Shown in pieces: positions 43,454 to 54,161 of a DNA stretch of 64,000 bases; within the stretch, counting starts at the first letter, position 1; each line of letters starts with the position of its first letter. Below the pieces are notes generated by a model. The model saw nothing but the letters and a program-made list of their open reading frames with translations. It was not told the DNA's origin and ran no database searches. The stretch comes from Coniochaeta sp. PMI_546 (lineage: Eukaryota; Ascomycota; Sordariomycetes; Coniochaetales; Coniochaetaceae). Both the position numbers and the translations under genes were made by a program. Where the stretch lies: the NCBI GenBank assembly GCA_021432605.1, contig MU271152.1:434001-498000 (forward strand), given 5' to 3'.

Positions 43454-44753
43454 ATGCTTCGAAGGATACTTCCGCGCTCTGGCGCACTCAGGACGACGCC
43501 GTCCAGATTACTCCAGGGTGCCGTCTACCAGAATGTCAGGCAGTACAGCATCAAGTTGGACGCCGCAGCCACCACCAAACCCCGCGACATTGAACCCTCG
43601 AGGCTCGTCGTACAGAAGACAGAGACCCCCAAGCCTCTACAAAAACCAGAGGACCTCGTCTTCGGCGCGACGTTCACAGGTACTTTCTTCCTCTCCGGTG
43701 TCCCCGTTCGTGAATGCGGAATACTAAAAGTGTGCAACAACAGACCACATGCTCACAGTAGAATGGAACAAATCCTCGGGATGGCTCGAGCCGCACATAA
43801 CCCCCTACCAGAACCTCTCCCTCGACCCAGCCACCTGCGTCTTCCACTACGCCTTCGAGTGCTTCGAGGGCATGAAGGCATACAAGGACAGCAAAGGCCA
43901 GATCCGCCTCTTCCGACCTGACAAGAACATGGCCCGCTTCAACAAGTCTGCAGCCCGCATCGCCCTGCCCAACTTCGAGCCCGCGGCGCTGATCGACCTC
44001 ATCGCACAGTTCGCCAAGCTGGAGAGCCGCTTCATCCCGGAGCAGAAGGGCTACAGCCTGTACCTGCGGCCGACAATGATCGGCACGCAAAAGACCCTGG
44101 GCGTCGGACCCCCGGGCTCCGCGCTGCTGTACGTCATCGCCAGTCCCGTCGGGCCCTACTACCCCACCGGATTCAAGGCCGTGAGCCTGGAGGCGACGGA
44201 CTACGCCGTCCGCGCTTGGCCCGGCGGTGTGGGCGACAGCAAGCTCGGCGCCAACTACGCGCCGTGCATCGTGCCGCAGCGCGAGGCTATGAGCCGCGGC
44301 TTCCAGCAGAACCTGTGGCTGTTCGGGAAGGAGGAGTACGTGACCGAGGTCGGCACGATGAACCTCTTTGCGGCGATCAAGAACAAGGAGACGGGACAGA
44401 AGGAGCTTGTCACTGCGCCTCTGGACGGGACGATTCTGGAGGGCGTCACGCGGGACTCGGTGCTTGCGCTCGCGCGGGAGAGGCTGGTGCCGGAGGGGTG
44501 GGCGGTGAGCGAGCGGAAGTTCACCATGAGGGAGCTGGACGAGGCTGCTCAGGAGGGTAGGCTGGTTGAGGTTTTCGGTGCGGGTACGGCGGCCATTGTC
44601 AGTCCTGTTAGGGCGATCAGCTGGAAGGGGAAGTTGGTGCACTGTGGACTGAAGGATCATGAAGAGGCTGGTGAGATTGCGTTGAGGATGAAGAACTGGA
44701 TGGAGGCGATACAGTATGGTGATGAGGAGCACGAGTGGAGTTATGTGTGCTAG
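43454..44753 (+). CDS. Mitochondrial branched-chain amino acid aminotransferase
   Basis: Exons 43454-43679 and 43744-44753 give 411 residues. The 64-nt intron starts gtactt and ends acag, phase 1. The start is ATG 43454, as the upstream open frame has only TTG. The first 35 residues ([21 protein letters not shown] ... RQYS) form a mitochondrial presequence. The fold-type IV PLP domain follows, with [38 protein letters not shown], and the cofactor Lys in [13 protein letters not shown], then EVGTMNLFA and the phosphate-binding [12 protein letters not shown] near the end. It interconverts Leu, Ile and Val with their keto acids, the last step of their synthesis or the first of breakdown. Yeast has Bat1 (mitochondrial) and Bat2 (cytosolic); the presequence argues for the Bat1 role. 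The 352-codon antisense ORF is a GC shadow. Confidence 0.95.
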
Positions 44754-45194
44754 AGATGAGGTCGAGGGTGTTTGGGTTGCAGCACTGCGTTGGGGATATC
44801 TACATATTTTCTTGATTTCATGGCCACCAAAAGTCCGAGCCGGTCCGATGAGCCATGACCGCTCCTAGAAATAGAATTTATTTACAATCTCAAGCGTTAT
44901 AGTTGGAATGTTGGTGTCAATGTCAAGTTCATCGACATCAGCAATGTAGGCATACGTAAGGACTTGCAATTGCTCTTGCTCCGACAGCGACTGACGGGAG
45001 TCGACCCTCTATCGAGCTCTCTATCCCAGGTTCCCCGGCGCAGAGATATTCCACCATCCAACATCTCTATCCTCATGATCAACGCACTCTTCAAAAGAAA
45101 CATGTACAAGGCGGCCATCGATTCGATGCCCCTCCATTCCTGTGTCAGGTACCATCCGTCCAACGTAGGTCCAGGATATATCCGGATCCAACGT
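44754..45194. other. Intergenic, convergent 3' ends of the aminotransferase and NDUFB11 genes
   Basis: About 440 bases; presumed 3' UTRs. ORFs at 44897-45163 (-) and 44964-45239 (+) overlap each other and have no features. Confidence 0.5.
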
Positions 45195-45668
45195 CTACTC
45201 CTTCTTATCGGGATCCGGCAGGATGCCCTCAGCTTCTAATCTCCTCCTTGCCTCCTCCAGAGCCCAAGTTTGTATCCTGCAGACGTGATGTTAGTCACCG
45301 CTCATCAAAATGACTCAACCCACCGCCAATTTGGCCGCCCCCTCCCCGTCCCCACCGTGAAAGTCCTCAATTGAAGACAAGAAAAAGGGTAGGACCTACG
45401 AGGTATCGGGCTTGAAGGCATACGCAACCGCAAACACCGCCAAGCTGCCGCAGAAGCCGTAGAAGAAGAGGTTCTCCCACCCCTCGGGCTTGTACTTCTC
45501 GCCCGGCTTGACGCCGAAGAGCCAGCCTGTCGGGGGGTCGTACTGCGAGCCGTGCGATGCCCGGGCGGCACCGGAGGTCGAGAACTGCTGTCGTGTCGCT
45601 TGGACTCTGGTCGATCTCGTGGCGGCCCGCGCGAGGGCGCCGGCGACGCTCGGCCGGATGGAGGACAT
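45195..45668 (-). CDS. NADH:ubiquinone oxidoreductase subunit NDUFB11/ESSS
   Basis: Exons 45668-45400 and 45276-45195 give 116 residues. The 123-nt intron starts gtaggt and ends tgcag, phase 2. The start is ATG 45668; the codon three triplets earlier is GTG. The first 35 residues are a presequence (MSSIRPSVAGALARAATRSTRV). The mature part has the family core SQYDPPTGWLFGVKPGEKYKPEGWENLFFYGFCG and one membrane span (FFYGFCGSLAVFAVAYAF). The second exon adds the charged tail IQTWALEEARRRLEAEGI. It is an accessory subunit of the membrane arm of respiratory complex I. Without the second exon the ORF would stop right after the membrane span. Confidence 0.92.
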
Positions 45669-46313
45669 CGTCGCCACTTGTATTTTCTTGGGGTTTGCCG
45701 GCGTTTAAGGTTTGCGGTTGTCGAGGATGAAACAGGGCCGGGCAGGTGGCGGGGGCAACAATGAGGAACGAGAGTCTACTCTAGGAATTGACTCTTGAGG
45801 TGATGTCGTTGGGAGTGGAGATTTGCCAGCCGCTTCAAGACTGGGGAGCGTGGTGTTTCCAAGGTCGGCAGTAGATAGTGGATTGTGCAGGTTGGGGATG
45901 GCAAAGCTCGAACTGGGAGCCGATTACCGGAAACTTCCGCATCACGTGGGTAACCCTAACCCGGGACATCGTCAAACGACACTTGGGCAACTTATCTAGT
46001 CTAGACTTGTTTGAGGCTACTTGAAGCAGAGCGTGCAACTTGAGTGCTGCGCAAAGATTTTTGCTTTTTTCTTGATTTCATGTGATATCTTTTCTGTGGG
46101 CTTTCCCTTTCAAGCCAAAAGCAAGCATGAGTTGAGAATTTCGAACTTTCTACCAGTTGATTGAGTGGGAAAATGAAAAAAGACATCGCTGTTCTGCCCC
46201 TGAGAACAGCTTCTAACCACATCTCGGATTGCCCTCCTTAATCACCAAGCAAATGCAACGAAGAATAGCAAAACCGACCCTCACTATACGAGCCATGGAT
46301 CTTCACCTCTCCA
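45669..46313. other. Intergenic region upstream of NDUFB11, downstream of Argonaute
   Basis: About 0.65 kb with the NDUFB11 promoter and the Argonaute 3' UTR. It carries an 11-base telobox-like match at 45952-45962 next to an atcacgtg element. No supported ORF. Confidence 0.5.
45952..45962. promoter_or_regulatory. Telobox-like AACCCTAACCC, 5' of the NDUFB11 gene
   Basis: Eleven of the twelve bases of the dodecamer found at 3893, 5929 and 59412, on the opposite strand, 284 bases upstream of the NDUFB11 ATG. An E-box-like CACGTG lies at 45943-45948, four bases away. Function inferred. Confidence 0.4.
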
Positions 46314-49300
46314 TCAGATGTAGTACATCGTATTCCCCAAGTTCGAGTGAACCGCTCGTGCCTGTGGGTTCGCCGCACGACCGCTGCCGCTGCCGCTGCC
46401 GCTGCTATAGACGCTGCCGTTGTCCTCGAAAAGCTCGGCGTTGTGCAGACGAGCACGGGTGCAAACGAGATCTGCGTAATAAGCCGGCGGACAGATGCTC
46501 ACCGCCTTGGTGGCACGCCCATACAAATAACACATCTCATGTGTGAGGCTCTCAAGAGCGTGTGCCGCCTTGTCCTTGTATTCGGCTCGGAAGATCTCGT
46601 CCAGCAAGACTGTATAGTGCGCCGGACGGGCGGTACCTGTATGAGACAACTTAGCAAGGTGCGTTCAAGAAATTAAACCCAGGGCCAGTAAACTCGCTTA
46701 CCTTGTAGCGAGGCGTGAGCTTGTAGGAAGAAGTCCCAGCAGCGGACATTGGTTACGCCTCGATCTACCACAGTGCCCTCCTTCGGGCTTTTCGAGTTGC
46801 GATGGATATGGTCAGGATCAGTTGGGTAGAAACGAGTCTGATGACGTTTGACTGACACAACGATCGTGATTCGCGGTTGCTTGGCTTTTTGGGCGTCATA
46901 TACGCTCTTGCAAGCTTTTCGAATGTGCGGCAGTTCCTTGTCTAACACCGTCTTGAACTGACCCTCTGAGACACCATCACGATAGATTATGATATTCTCT
47001 GGTAGCTGTTTGTTGTTTTTGTTCCACCATAACCGAAGGCGACGCCTGAATACCTCAATAAGCCTCTCGTCGAGCATCTCGACGCCTCCCTGGTTACTCC
47101 ACGCCTCGGCGGGCCATTGCGCCAAGTACTTGTCAATACTTGCGACGAGTCCTACCATACTTGGCGGTCGTATCTCGTTTCCATTCTGGTCCCTTTGTAT
47201 TGCGATGTTGGTTGGGTGGGTGACATCGTAACCAACTATCATCGTCCTACCGGACTTAAGCAGTGGGTGCTCGTTCTGGAGCGTTTGGTTGACACCACCG
47301 GTCTTGAGGTTGAGCTTTATTGCGACATTAGTGAAGTAGCCTAGTTGGCCTCTCTCCTGCATCAGTTTCTGCTCAACAACGCAGATAGTAAGTATACCTA
47401 AGTCGACGTCTGCGACTTTCTTGATGATGTTGTACTGAACGGTATCCCTGTACGGGAGAATCACGAGGACGACTTGTGTGCCTTTGGGGAGGTCTTTGAA
47501 GGCTTGTTGAATGGTATTCTCATTTGGCTCGAATTTGATTGCGACTCCGTCGTCCGACGGCATAGCCGTAATGTCAAGGCCGGTCCTTTTGCAATGGGCT
47601 CCGAATGCGTTTACGGTCTGCTTGATAGCAGCCGGGCTTCTCTCGCTCTTCTTCGAATAGACAAAGGTCCACTTGGTAATCCGGTTGCCAGGTTTGACGA
47701 CTCGTACTCCCTTCATAAGCCATCCGCCATCATTCGGCTGGACCGGCGTTCCGCCCTTGTAAATGACAGTGGGTGGGCTGAGCTCGCGACCTTTTACGGT
47801 GATAAGAGTTTTAGATACCGACAGGCCAAACGAGAAAAGTAAGGGGTTGCCATCAAGGTGCAGAAGCTCACGAGCTTTGGTCGTGATCGAAGCTGCATTC
47901 TCCAGCGGTGAACGACATGAGAAATTAATCATGGCATCTCGCTCGGCTGGGCTCAACCTGGTCCTCATCGGCTGACCGATAATAATGGTACACAGCTCAG
48001 CAAGGATGTACATGGGGCGGTGTGTGGACCCTATGTTTACAAGTGGCAGTTTACGATCAGCCACGATGTTATACTTTTTAAAAAAGTATTCCGCAACAGT
48101 GATGTAGTTGTCGTACTTTAGCTCTTCGATGATGGTTGCCTTCGAACCAGCAGCCGGCTGTCTTAAGAAGAACTTCGTCGTGTATGGACTTGTGAAATCC
48201 GTGGCGATGGGGGCAAATTCCGGGGGCATGTCTTCTTTCTGACCGTCGCTTTTTCGGGCGAGTCCCGTCACAAATCGGTGGATAATCTGTCCATTCTTTG
48301 CCGGCCACTTGATGGCGACCTTCGCACGGTTGAGATACTGGTTGATTATCTTGGCATTGCGAACGAAGCCCCGGATCTTTTCGTCATTGTCTGTTTCCCT
48401 CGTACTATCAATTGTGGCCATGATATTGATTCCTGAAGCGGCGAAGATGTCAGCGAGCGGGAGTGCGGCGCGGAAGAATCCATGCGTGACGTTAACGTTG
48501 AGCAGCAGCCTTCCCGTGGCCGGACGAACGCTCTGGAAATATCCGCGGAAGATCGAGAGGAGGCAATTTCGAGGCATTACGCCCTGCTCTCGTCTGGCAT
48601 CTATTGCGAAGAAGCGGCGCCGTCCTATAACGACAGCATTGCCGTCCACCCTGGGAGTATGGCCGATGATAACTCCCAGCGCATCAAGCTCGTCCGGGAA
48701 CTTCGGAAAGTGAGCGTCTCCCGACGGATCCAACATGTTGCGGAGATATGCGACAAGCTGGTCCACTCGGATAGGAATTGGGTTGCCAAACAAGATATTC
48801 CACGTCTCGACGCAGTCCCTGCCAGGCTCGGTGTAATCGACTTGCACAATGTTGGAGGCAGGAAGGTCCAGCCTTGTCAACGATATGACCTGAGCCTTAA
48901 ACTCGGTTGCAAGTGTGGCATTCGGTAATTTGGCAAGGGCAGCCGTGATGAGTTGATGCAGTTTGGCACCCTTAGCTTCCTTCGTCCTCGAGTTCGCCTC
49001 TCCTTCTCTCGAGCTAGCCGGTTCTTTAGATGAGTGGTGTGTTACCTTTAAAACATACTTATAGATAGTATGAGCTCGAGCTTCCAGCTTGAAGTAATTG
49101 GCCCAAAGCACAATCTCTTGTCCGTCATGGCCGAATGCTGGACGTATGGGGAATATGTCTGATGAGCTGCTCGATGACCCGACTGAGAGCTCGCCCATCT
49201 GTCTGGTTACCTGACCGACAGAGGGCTGAGATTGGCTCTTGATAAAGGCATCTTCTTGTGCAGTGATATGAGGTTCCGGTTGGGGGATTGCTGTGCCTTG

Positions 49301-49569
49301 CCTGTAGGTTCGTTAGTGTCCGTGTATCATTGGCAGCAGCATACCAAGGACAGTACTCACCCGAAAACCATGTGCCCATGGTAACCACCTCGCCCACCAC
49401 CACGGCCTCGAAAGCCTCCTCTACCGCGATCGCCGTTCCCTTGAAACCCACCGCCGCCACGGCTACGGTCCGCGTGACCTCCGGTGCTGCCTCCCAGGGA
49501 GCTACCGCCACTGCCTTGGCCTCCGGCGCCACCTCGTCCACCACGACCACCTCTGCCTCGGTCAGCCAT
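46314..49569 (-). CDS. Argonaute protein of the QDE-2 type (RNA silencing effector)
   Basis: Exons 49569-49361, 49301-46702 and 46636-46314 give 1043 residues. Introns are 59 and 65 nt (gtgagt ... tacag; gtaagc ... tacag). Exon 1 encodes a Gly/Arg-rich tail (MADRGRGGRGGRGG ... RGGYHGHM). The N, PAZ (about 330-470), MID and PIWI (about 620-1010) domains follow. The PIWI active site is complete in the fungal DEDD form: Asp in VGYDVTHPTN, the Glu finger in GGVEMLDERL, Asp in IIYRDGVSEGQF, and Asp in PPAYYADLV, where animals and plants have His. The C-terminus LGNTMYYI has the usual buried aromatic end. It should load small RNAs and slice targets. QDE-2 (quelling) and SMS-2 (meiotic silencing) are paralogues in Neurospora. 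The RGG tail suggests QDE-2, but assignment needs a tree. Confidence 0.95.
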
Positions 49570-51689
49570 ACTGTGCGTGTCCTCGGAAGATATGTCGCAA
49601 TCAAGATTCTCGATGCAGAGCAACGGAGTCAAGCAGACTTCGTGTATGGGCCTAAGAAAGCCAGGTTGAGAGTGACTGTTCTGCTAGGTATCTGCTGGGA
49701 AAAGTGGGAGCGAGATGCAGAGTATTGTAGGTATGTGGAGGAAGGCACGACTTTTATACGCCGAGTGCAGGTTTGAGAAATGACTGGGAGCAGCAGGTCC
49801 GGAGGAAAGAGATGACTAGCTATCAGGAAAACACTCTGGAAGCCACCACCGTAACTTGTGACGCGTGTGATGCCCGCCTCTTGCTGGGCAGTCTGTTGTG
49901 CTTCACCCAACACGTTTCGAGCAAGCAGAAGAAGTTTGAACCAAGGACAGCTCATAGGCCAACGTGGATAAGCCGTCGCGGCAGAATGAAAGTTGTGGTA
50001 ACGCAAGAGCAAGCAAATGGCTGTCAAACCAGGGCAGTGAAAGAATGAGGTGACTCAATTGTTCCCGGAAGTTTGAAGCATCACAGCTGACGACTCTCCA
50101 AGGAAAGTAGCACACGCTTCCCGAAGCCGACCGTTGGCTAACGACGACACCTGTAGATTGAGGGCAGATACGCTCTGTAAAAGTAATCCCAGGGTCTCTG
50201 GCCTCCTCTGCGGATATCAGGTGGTGAGCACGGTACAAGGAGGAGTGAATAAGGTATTGGGTTGAAGGTGACAGGCGTAAATTATACGATATATCGTTTT
50301 GATGAGAGAAAGAAGAGGAAGTTAGGCAGTTTGGACCAAGATGAGACTCCTTGCCCTTTAAAAAGGTTGGAACACTCACACCTAATGCGGAAAGAGCGAA
50401 TCTCACTTCCAATCTGGCAGGGAGTTGTTCTGGTGGTTCGGTAGGGAAGGAGCGATAGGCTCTCTCTGGTGGTGGGCCTCCGACAGCTCGGCTGCTGCTC
50501 CGGATCAAAGCAAGCAGCTTTCAGGTTGATGAGATGCAATTCAGATCTTTTCAAATGCCTCTATGCCGGTTCGGAAAGACTTGATGTATCTCACTTTCGT
50601 CCCCCCCTAACGCAGTAGACTACTGGTCTTGTGCCCGTGGCTTTGGTGAACGACATCTCTGTATGTGGTTCATCAGAGTTGACATTGTCCAGACGACTTC
50701 GAGGCTTGAGCGTGACAGCATTTTGCCCAGCCACCCTCTAGCTTGGTCAGGGCCCTGCACCTGAACCTTTGTAGGAATACACATTCATTCTGGCCACAAT
50801 CACGAAAGTCAGAGTTCCCGTGGAAGGGGTGTATGGGGGTGAAAAGGTATAGCTCATGCAAACACCATCATTGACCCCTGAACTCTGAGCTTTAGACTTG
50901 GCATGTCAATAGTAAACTTCTCTGAACCTTTATTGATCAGTTGACGCTTCAAGATGGGACCCAATTGTTGACAGGAGTTCTACTTCTTGTAGAAGTATAT
51001 CCCAGGGCTGCCATCGACGGTGGGATACAAGGAACTGCCTGTTCCCTGTGCGCTCTGGGATCAGCATGGCCCAGAATTGTTGAGTTTGCGGGTCAGAGGA
51101 CGAGCAGTATGTCCTGCATGTCCGTGGCATGCCATAGGCCGCGTGCTCTCTAACTGCTCCCTGCGGCTCGTATCTGCGACAGAGCAGAATTTGAATCGCC
51201 CTGAGATGGAACGCGGTCGCTGGGGACATAGGCTCTAAGGGCTAGTACACTGGCACACGAAGTCGTAAGCGTGCGCTGGTTTAGCAGAAGAGCCTGCCCT
51301 CAGGCAACACAAGATATCGGGCTTCGTGTCGAGTCGTCGGTGTTGGGTCGAGTCGCGGCAGAACTTACACCTTCAGAGGTAAAGACATACCAGAAGGCTC
51401 GAGAAGCGATGAGCGCAACCGTGGACGTTTGCTATAATCTCTGTGTTGTTATCATACTCTTCTCTATGATGAATCTGTATCCTTATCTAGAAACCTCTTA
51501 GCAAACCTTTGGGGGGAAAACATCGACCAGGTAATAATTTCTGCACAATCGGCCGAACGCCTGACAGAAGTACGCACAGGAATATTTTAGAACGCCAGAC
51601 GGGTCCTCCTCCCATTCAATCAGTAAACGTGTTCGACACCAAGAGTCCGCAACTCCCACTCCACGCTCAAGATGCTATGTTCGCTGCCT
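49570..51689. other. Intergenic region upstream of Argonaute, downstream of srp40
   Basis: About 2.1 kb. The 201-codon ORF at 49903-50508 (-) and its 90-codon neighbour show no domain, repeat or homology that I recognise. The interval is more likely promoter and leader of Argonaute (left) plus the srp40 3' UTR (right). No RNA gene recognised. Confidence 0.5.
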
Positions 51690-53045
51690 CTAATCGTCAA
51701 ATTTAATGCCACCTCGGGCGAAGGTATCGATCCTTCCTCCATGGTAGCTCCCCTTCTTCTTCTTGTTCTTCTCCTTGGTGAAGCCCTTGCCACGCGTAAC
51801 AATCAAGTCTTCGTGTGCCTTCTGTCCCCACTCATGACCAGCAAACGCGTTAGAAGCCAACCGCGGGTCCACTACTACATCATCCTTGATACGGGAAAAT
51901 GGTTTCGGCGGTTCCCTTCTTTCGCTGCCATTCTTCTTGCCGCGGTTGTTTGCCTTGATAGTCGGGTCAGGAGGCAGCGGGGCGAATGTAGACACCGGGA
52001 AGACCTCGGGCGAAGCCTTGCCCACGGTGGCCGAAATGTCGGATCCGGAGGTCTCCTTTTTCTCCTGTTTCTTGGCCTCCTTAGCCTCCTTTCGCACTTG
52101 CTTTGCGGAGTCAGACTCCGAGTCGGAGGAATCGGAAGAGGAGGAGTCGCTATCACTATCGCTCTCGCTCGATGAGTCGGAAGAGTCGCTGTCAGGGAGG
52201 GGAACTTGGACGGCTTCCTCGACTTCCGACTCAGCATCCGACTCCGATTCGGAAGACGAGTCTTCATCCGACGATGACTCTTCCTCAGATGAAGACTCCT
52301 CCTCGGACGAAGATTCTTCCTCGGAAGACGATTCTTCCTCAGACGACGATTGCTCTTCAGAAGATGAATCGGAGCTGGACTCAGACGAAGATACAGTCAC
52401 TTTTTGCTTCTTTGTCTGGGGCTTTTCGTCCTCGGAACTGGACTCGGAGCTCGAATCAGAGGAGTCAGACTCGGATTCAGACGAAGAAGAGTCGCTATCA
52501 GACTCGGCCTTCCGCTTTTGGGTGCTTGACTTGGGCAGCGCAGCGACTTGGGCGGCAGCTTGCGCAATCTGTGTTCTCGCAGCGGCCTCCCGGGCCTCCT
52601 GTTCATCCTCGCTGTCGCTGTCACTGTCGCTAGAGCTCTCGCTGCTGCTGGAATCAGAACTCGAAGAAGAGTCGCTGCTTTCGGGGATGTCCTTCATGTC
52701 CACATCCTCACTGTCGCTGCTGACGGTGGTGACCTTCTCGACTTTGAGTTTCTTTACTGATCCCGCGGGCTTGTTGAGAGATGTCTCCCAAGCCTGGAAG
52801 ACACCTACAAGAGAGTGGTGGACCTTCTCACCGCTCTCCGACTTCGGCAGACCCTTCTCGGCGCGCTGCTTCTTGAATGCGCGATGGGCGTCCGAGAAGT
52901 TGTTTTCGGAGAGGAAATTCTCGACAAGATCCATCAATTGCGGTGGAGGTGCTGTTGCTGAGCTCGAGGCGCTCTTCGCGGCCTTGGAAGCCTTCTTCTC
53001 CTTTGTGCCAGCTTTGGAGCTGCTCTTCTTCTCCGCCTTCGCCAT
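51690..53045 (-). CDS. srp40: Nopp140/Srp40-type nucleolar chaperone
   Basis: A single exon; 451 residues from ATG 53045 (MAKAEKKSSSK). An in-frame ATG at 53138 would add 31 residues of Ser/Thr/Pro-rich sequence that looks like leader, so I prefer the inner start. A LisH-like motif (QLMDLVENFLSENNFSDAHRAFKKQRA) lies at about 35-60. The middle, about 125-350, consists of Ser runs alternating with Asp/Glu and Lys patches, the casein-kinase-2 target pattern of Nopp140. The conserved SRP40 C-terminal domain closes the protein (PFSRIKDDVVVDPRLASNAFAGHEWGQKAHEDL ... GSYHGGRIDT). The protein binds box C/D and H/ACA snoRNPs and moves them between nucleolus and Cajal-type bodies. The opposite strand is also open over most of the gene. 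Confidence 0.93.
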   Translation of the reverse strand: MAKAEKKSSSKAGTKEKKASKAAKSASSSATAPPPQLMDLVENFLSENNFSDAHRAFKKQRAEKGLPKSESGEKVHHSLVGVFQAWETSLNKPAGSVKKLKVEKVTTVSSDSEDVDMKDIPESSDSSSSSDSSSSESSSDSDSDSEDEQEAREAAARTQIAQAAAQVAALPKSSTQKRKAESDSDSSSSESESDSSDSSSESSSEDEKPQTKKQKVTVSSSESSSDSSSEEQSSSEEESSSEEESSSEEESSSEEESSSDEDSSSESESDAESEVEEAVQVPLPDSDSSDSSSESDSDSDSSSSDSSDSESDSAKQVRKEAKEAKKQEKKETSGSDISATVGKASPEVFPVSTFAPLPPDPTIKANNRGKKNGSERREPPKPFSRIKDDVVVDPRLASNAFAGHEWGQKAHEDLIVTRGKGFTKEKNKKKKGSYHGGRIDTFARGGIKFDD

Positions 53046-54161
53046 TGTTGCTGATGTGGGCTGTGGCTCGGTAGAAGTTGTAGATGGCTTGGTCGTCGAA
53101 GGAAAGTTGTTGCTGAAAAGCCAAGGAGGCGCGGACATGGGGTGTTCTCTTAAGGTGAGTGCATAAAACCAAAGACAAAGACGATACAGGTGCGAGAGCA
53201 GTGTGCAACATATTTTGGAGGGGGAGTCGCAGGTTCCAATTATTTTTTTTCTGGCTCGCTAATGCCACGTCTTACCGCTTACCCTTTAGGGATCGTGTGC
53301 CCAAACTTCGACATAAGCTTATCAGACCATCATCCACTTAATCGACTTGAGTCTTGGTCAGGAAATCGATCCCTGCACATTGCACATGCCCCCCTTGGAC
53401 AGTCGTTGTAGCATGAACAAAGATTCAGCCTTCTGTGGCTTGCGCAAGCTGTCCACGCAATGGAAGGTCGGAGACGACGATCTTCTCCTTCTAGCTCTAC
53501 CATATCCATTGCGCCACTGGTAGCGCACTGGCAAGTTCTCCTGTGTTTGGCGCAATTGTCAAAATCGTACCTCGCCTGCCGAAAGTCTGTGGGTTCTGCT
53601 TTGTATCTCTTGATCTACCTCTCGTCTTGATCTACCTCTCGTATCGAGACTTGCACCCAGAAGGTCGGTTCAAACGACTCTTTCTCAACCGGCTAATCTA
53701 GTCGTCTGATGGTCTGCGTCGTTGTGTTGGGTAGCCACAATAAGAATAACTTGCGTAATGCCACAGAGGAAGCTTCTACTGTCAACGTACCCCGCTAGCA
53801 GTTTACACTTGTAGGTCTCACGGTTCCTCTTCTGTGAGTGGCTGCATCCTAGCCAGCTTGGCTGTGCAAGAAGTGGGCCCTCCGTAGCTCCTTGGAGAGA
53901 GATGACGGAGTGGTCTTGCAGCACCAGGCTACAACTCAACACCATTTCGTACACACTCCGACGCTGAGTCTCCCTTCACCACCAATCTGTAAAGACAAGT
54001 GGAATATCCGGCGCGTATCCAGCCAGAGATCTAGGAACGTTCGATTTTGCAACGCATCTTCTCTCGACCAGAGGAATATCGAAAAGGCTTCGTCCCCCGG
54101 AGAGCGACTATTTGAGAACCGGACATCCATACCACAGTCCGCCAGCCTCCTCACCATCACC
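53046..54161. other. Intergenic, divergent promoters of srp40 and hse1
   Basis: About 1.1 kb. It contains a perfect 17-bp tandem duplication at 53608-53641. ORFs on both strands lack features. Confidence 0.5.
53608..53641. repeat. 17-bp perfect tandem duplication
   Basis: The unit tcttgatctacctctcg occurs at 53608-53624 and again at 53625-53641 with no mismatch, in the promoter region shared by srp40 and hse1. Confidence 0.9.

Noticed and set aside
43674-44732. 352-codon ORF on the minus strand over the branched-chain aminotransferase
   Set aside because: Antisense of a conserved enzyme in GC-rich codons; composition is His/Leu/Arg-rich without motifs.
49903-50508. 201-codon ORF upstream of Argonaute
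   Set aside because: No recognisable features and placed where the Argonaute leader is expected. Kept only as a note in the intergenic entry.
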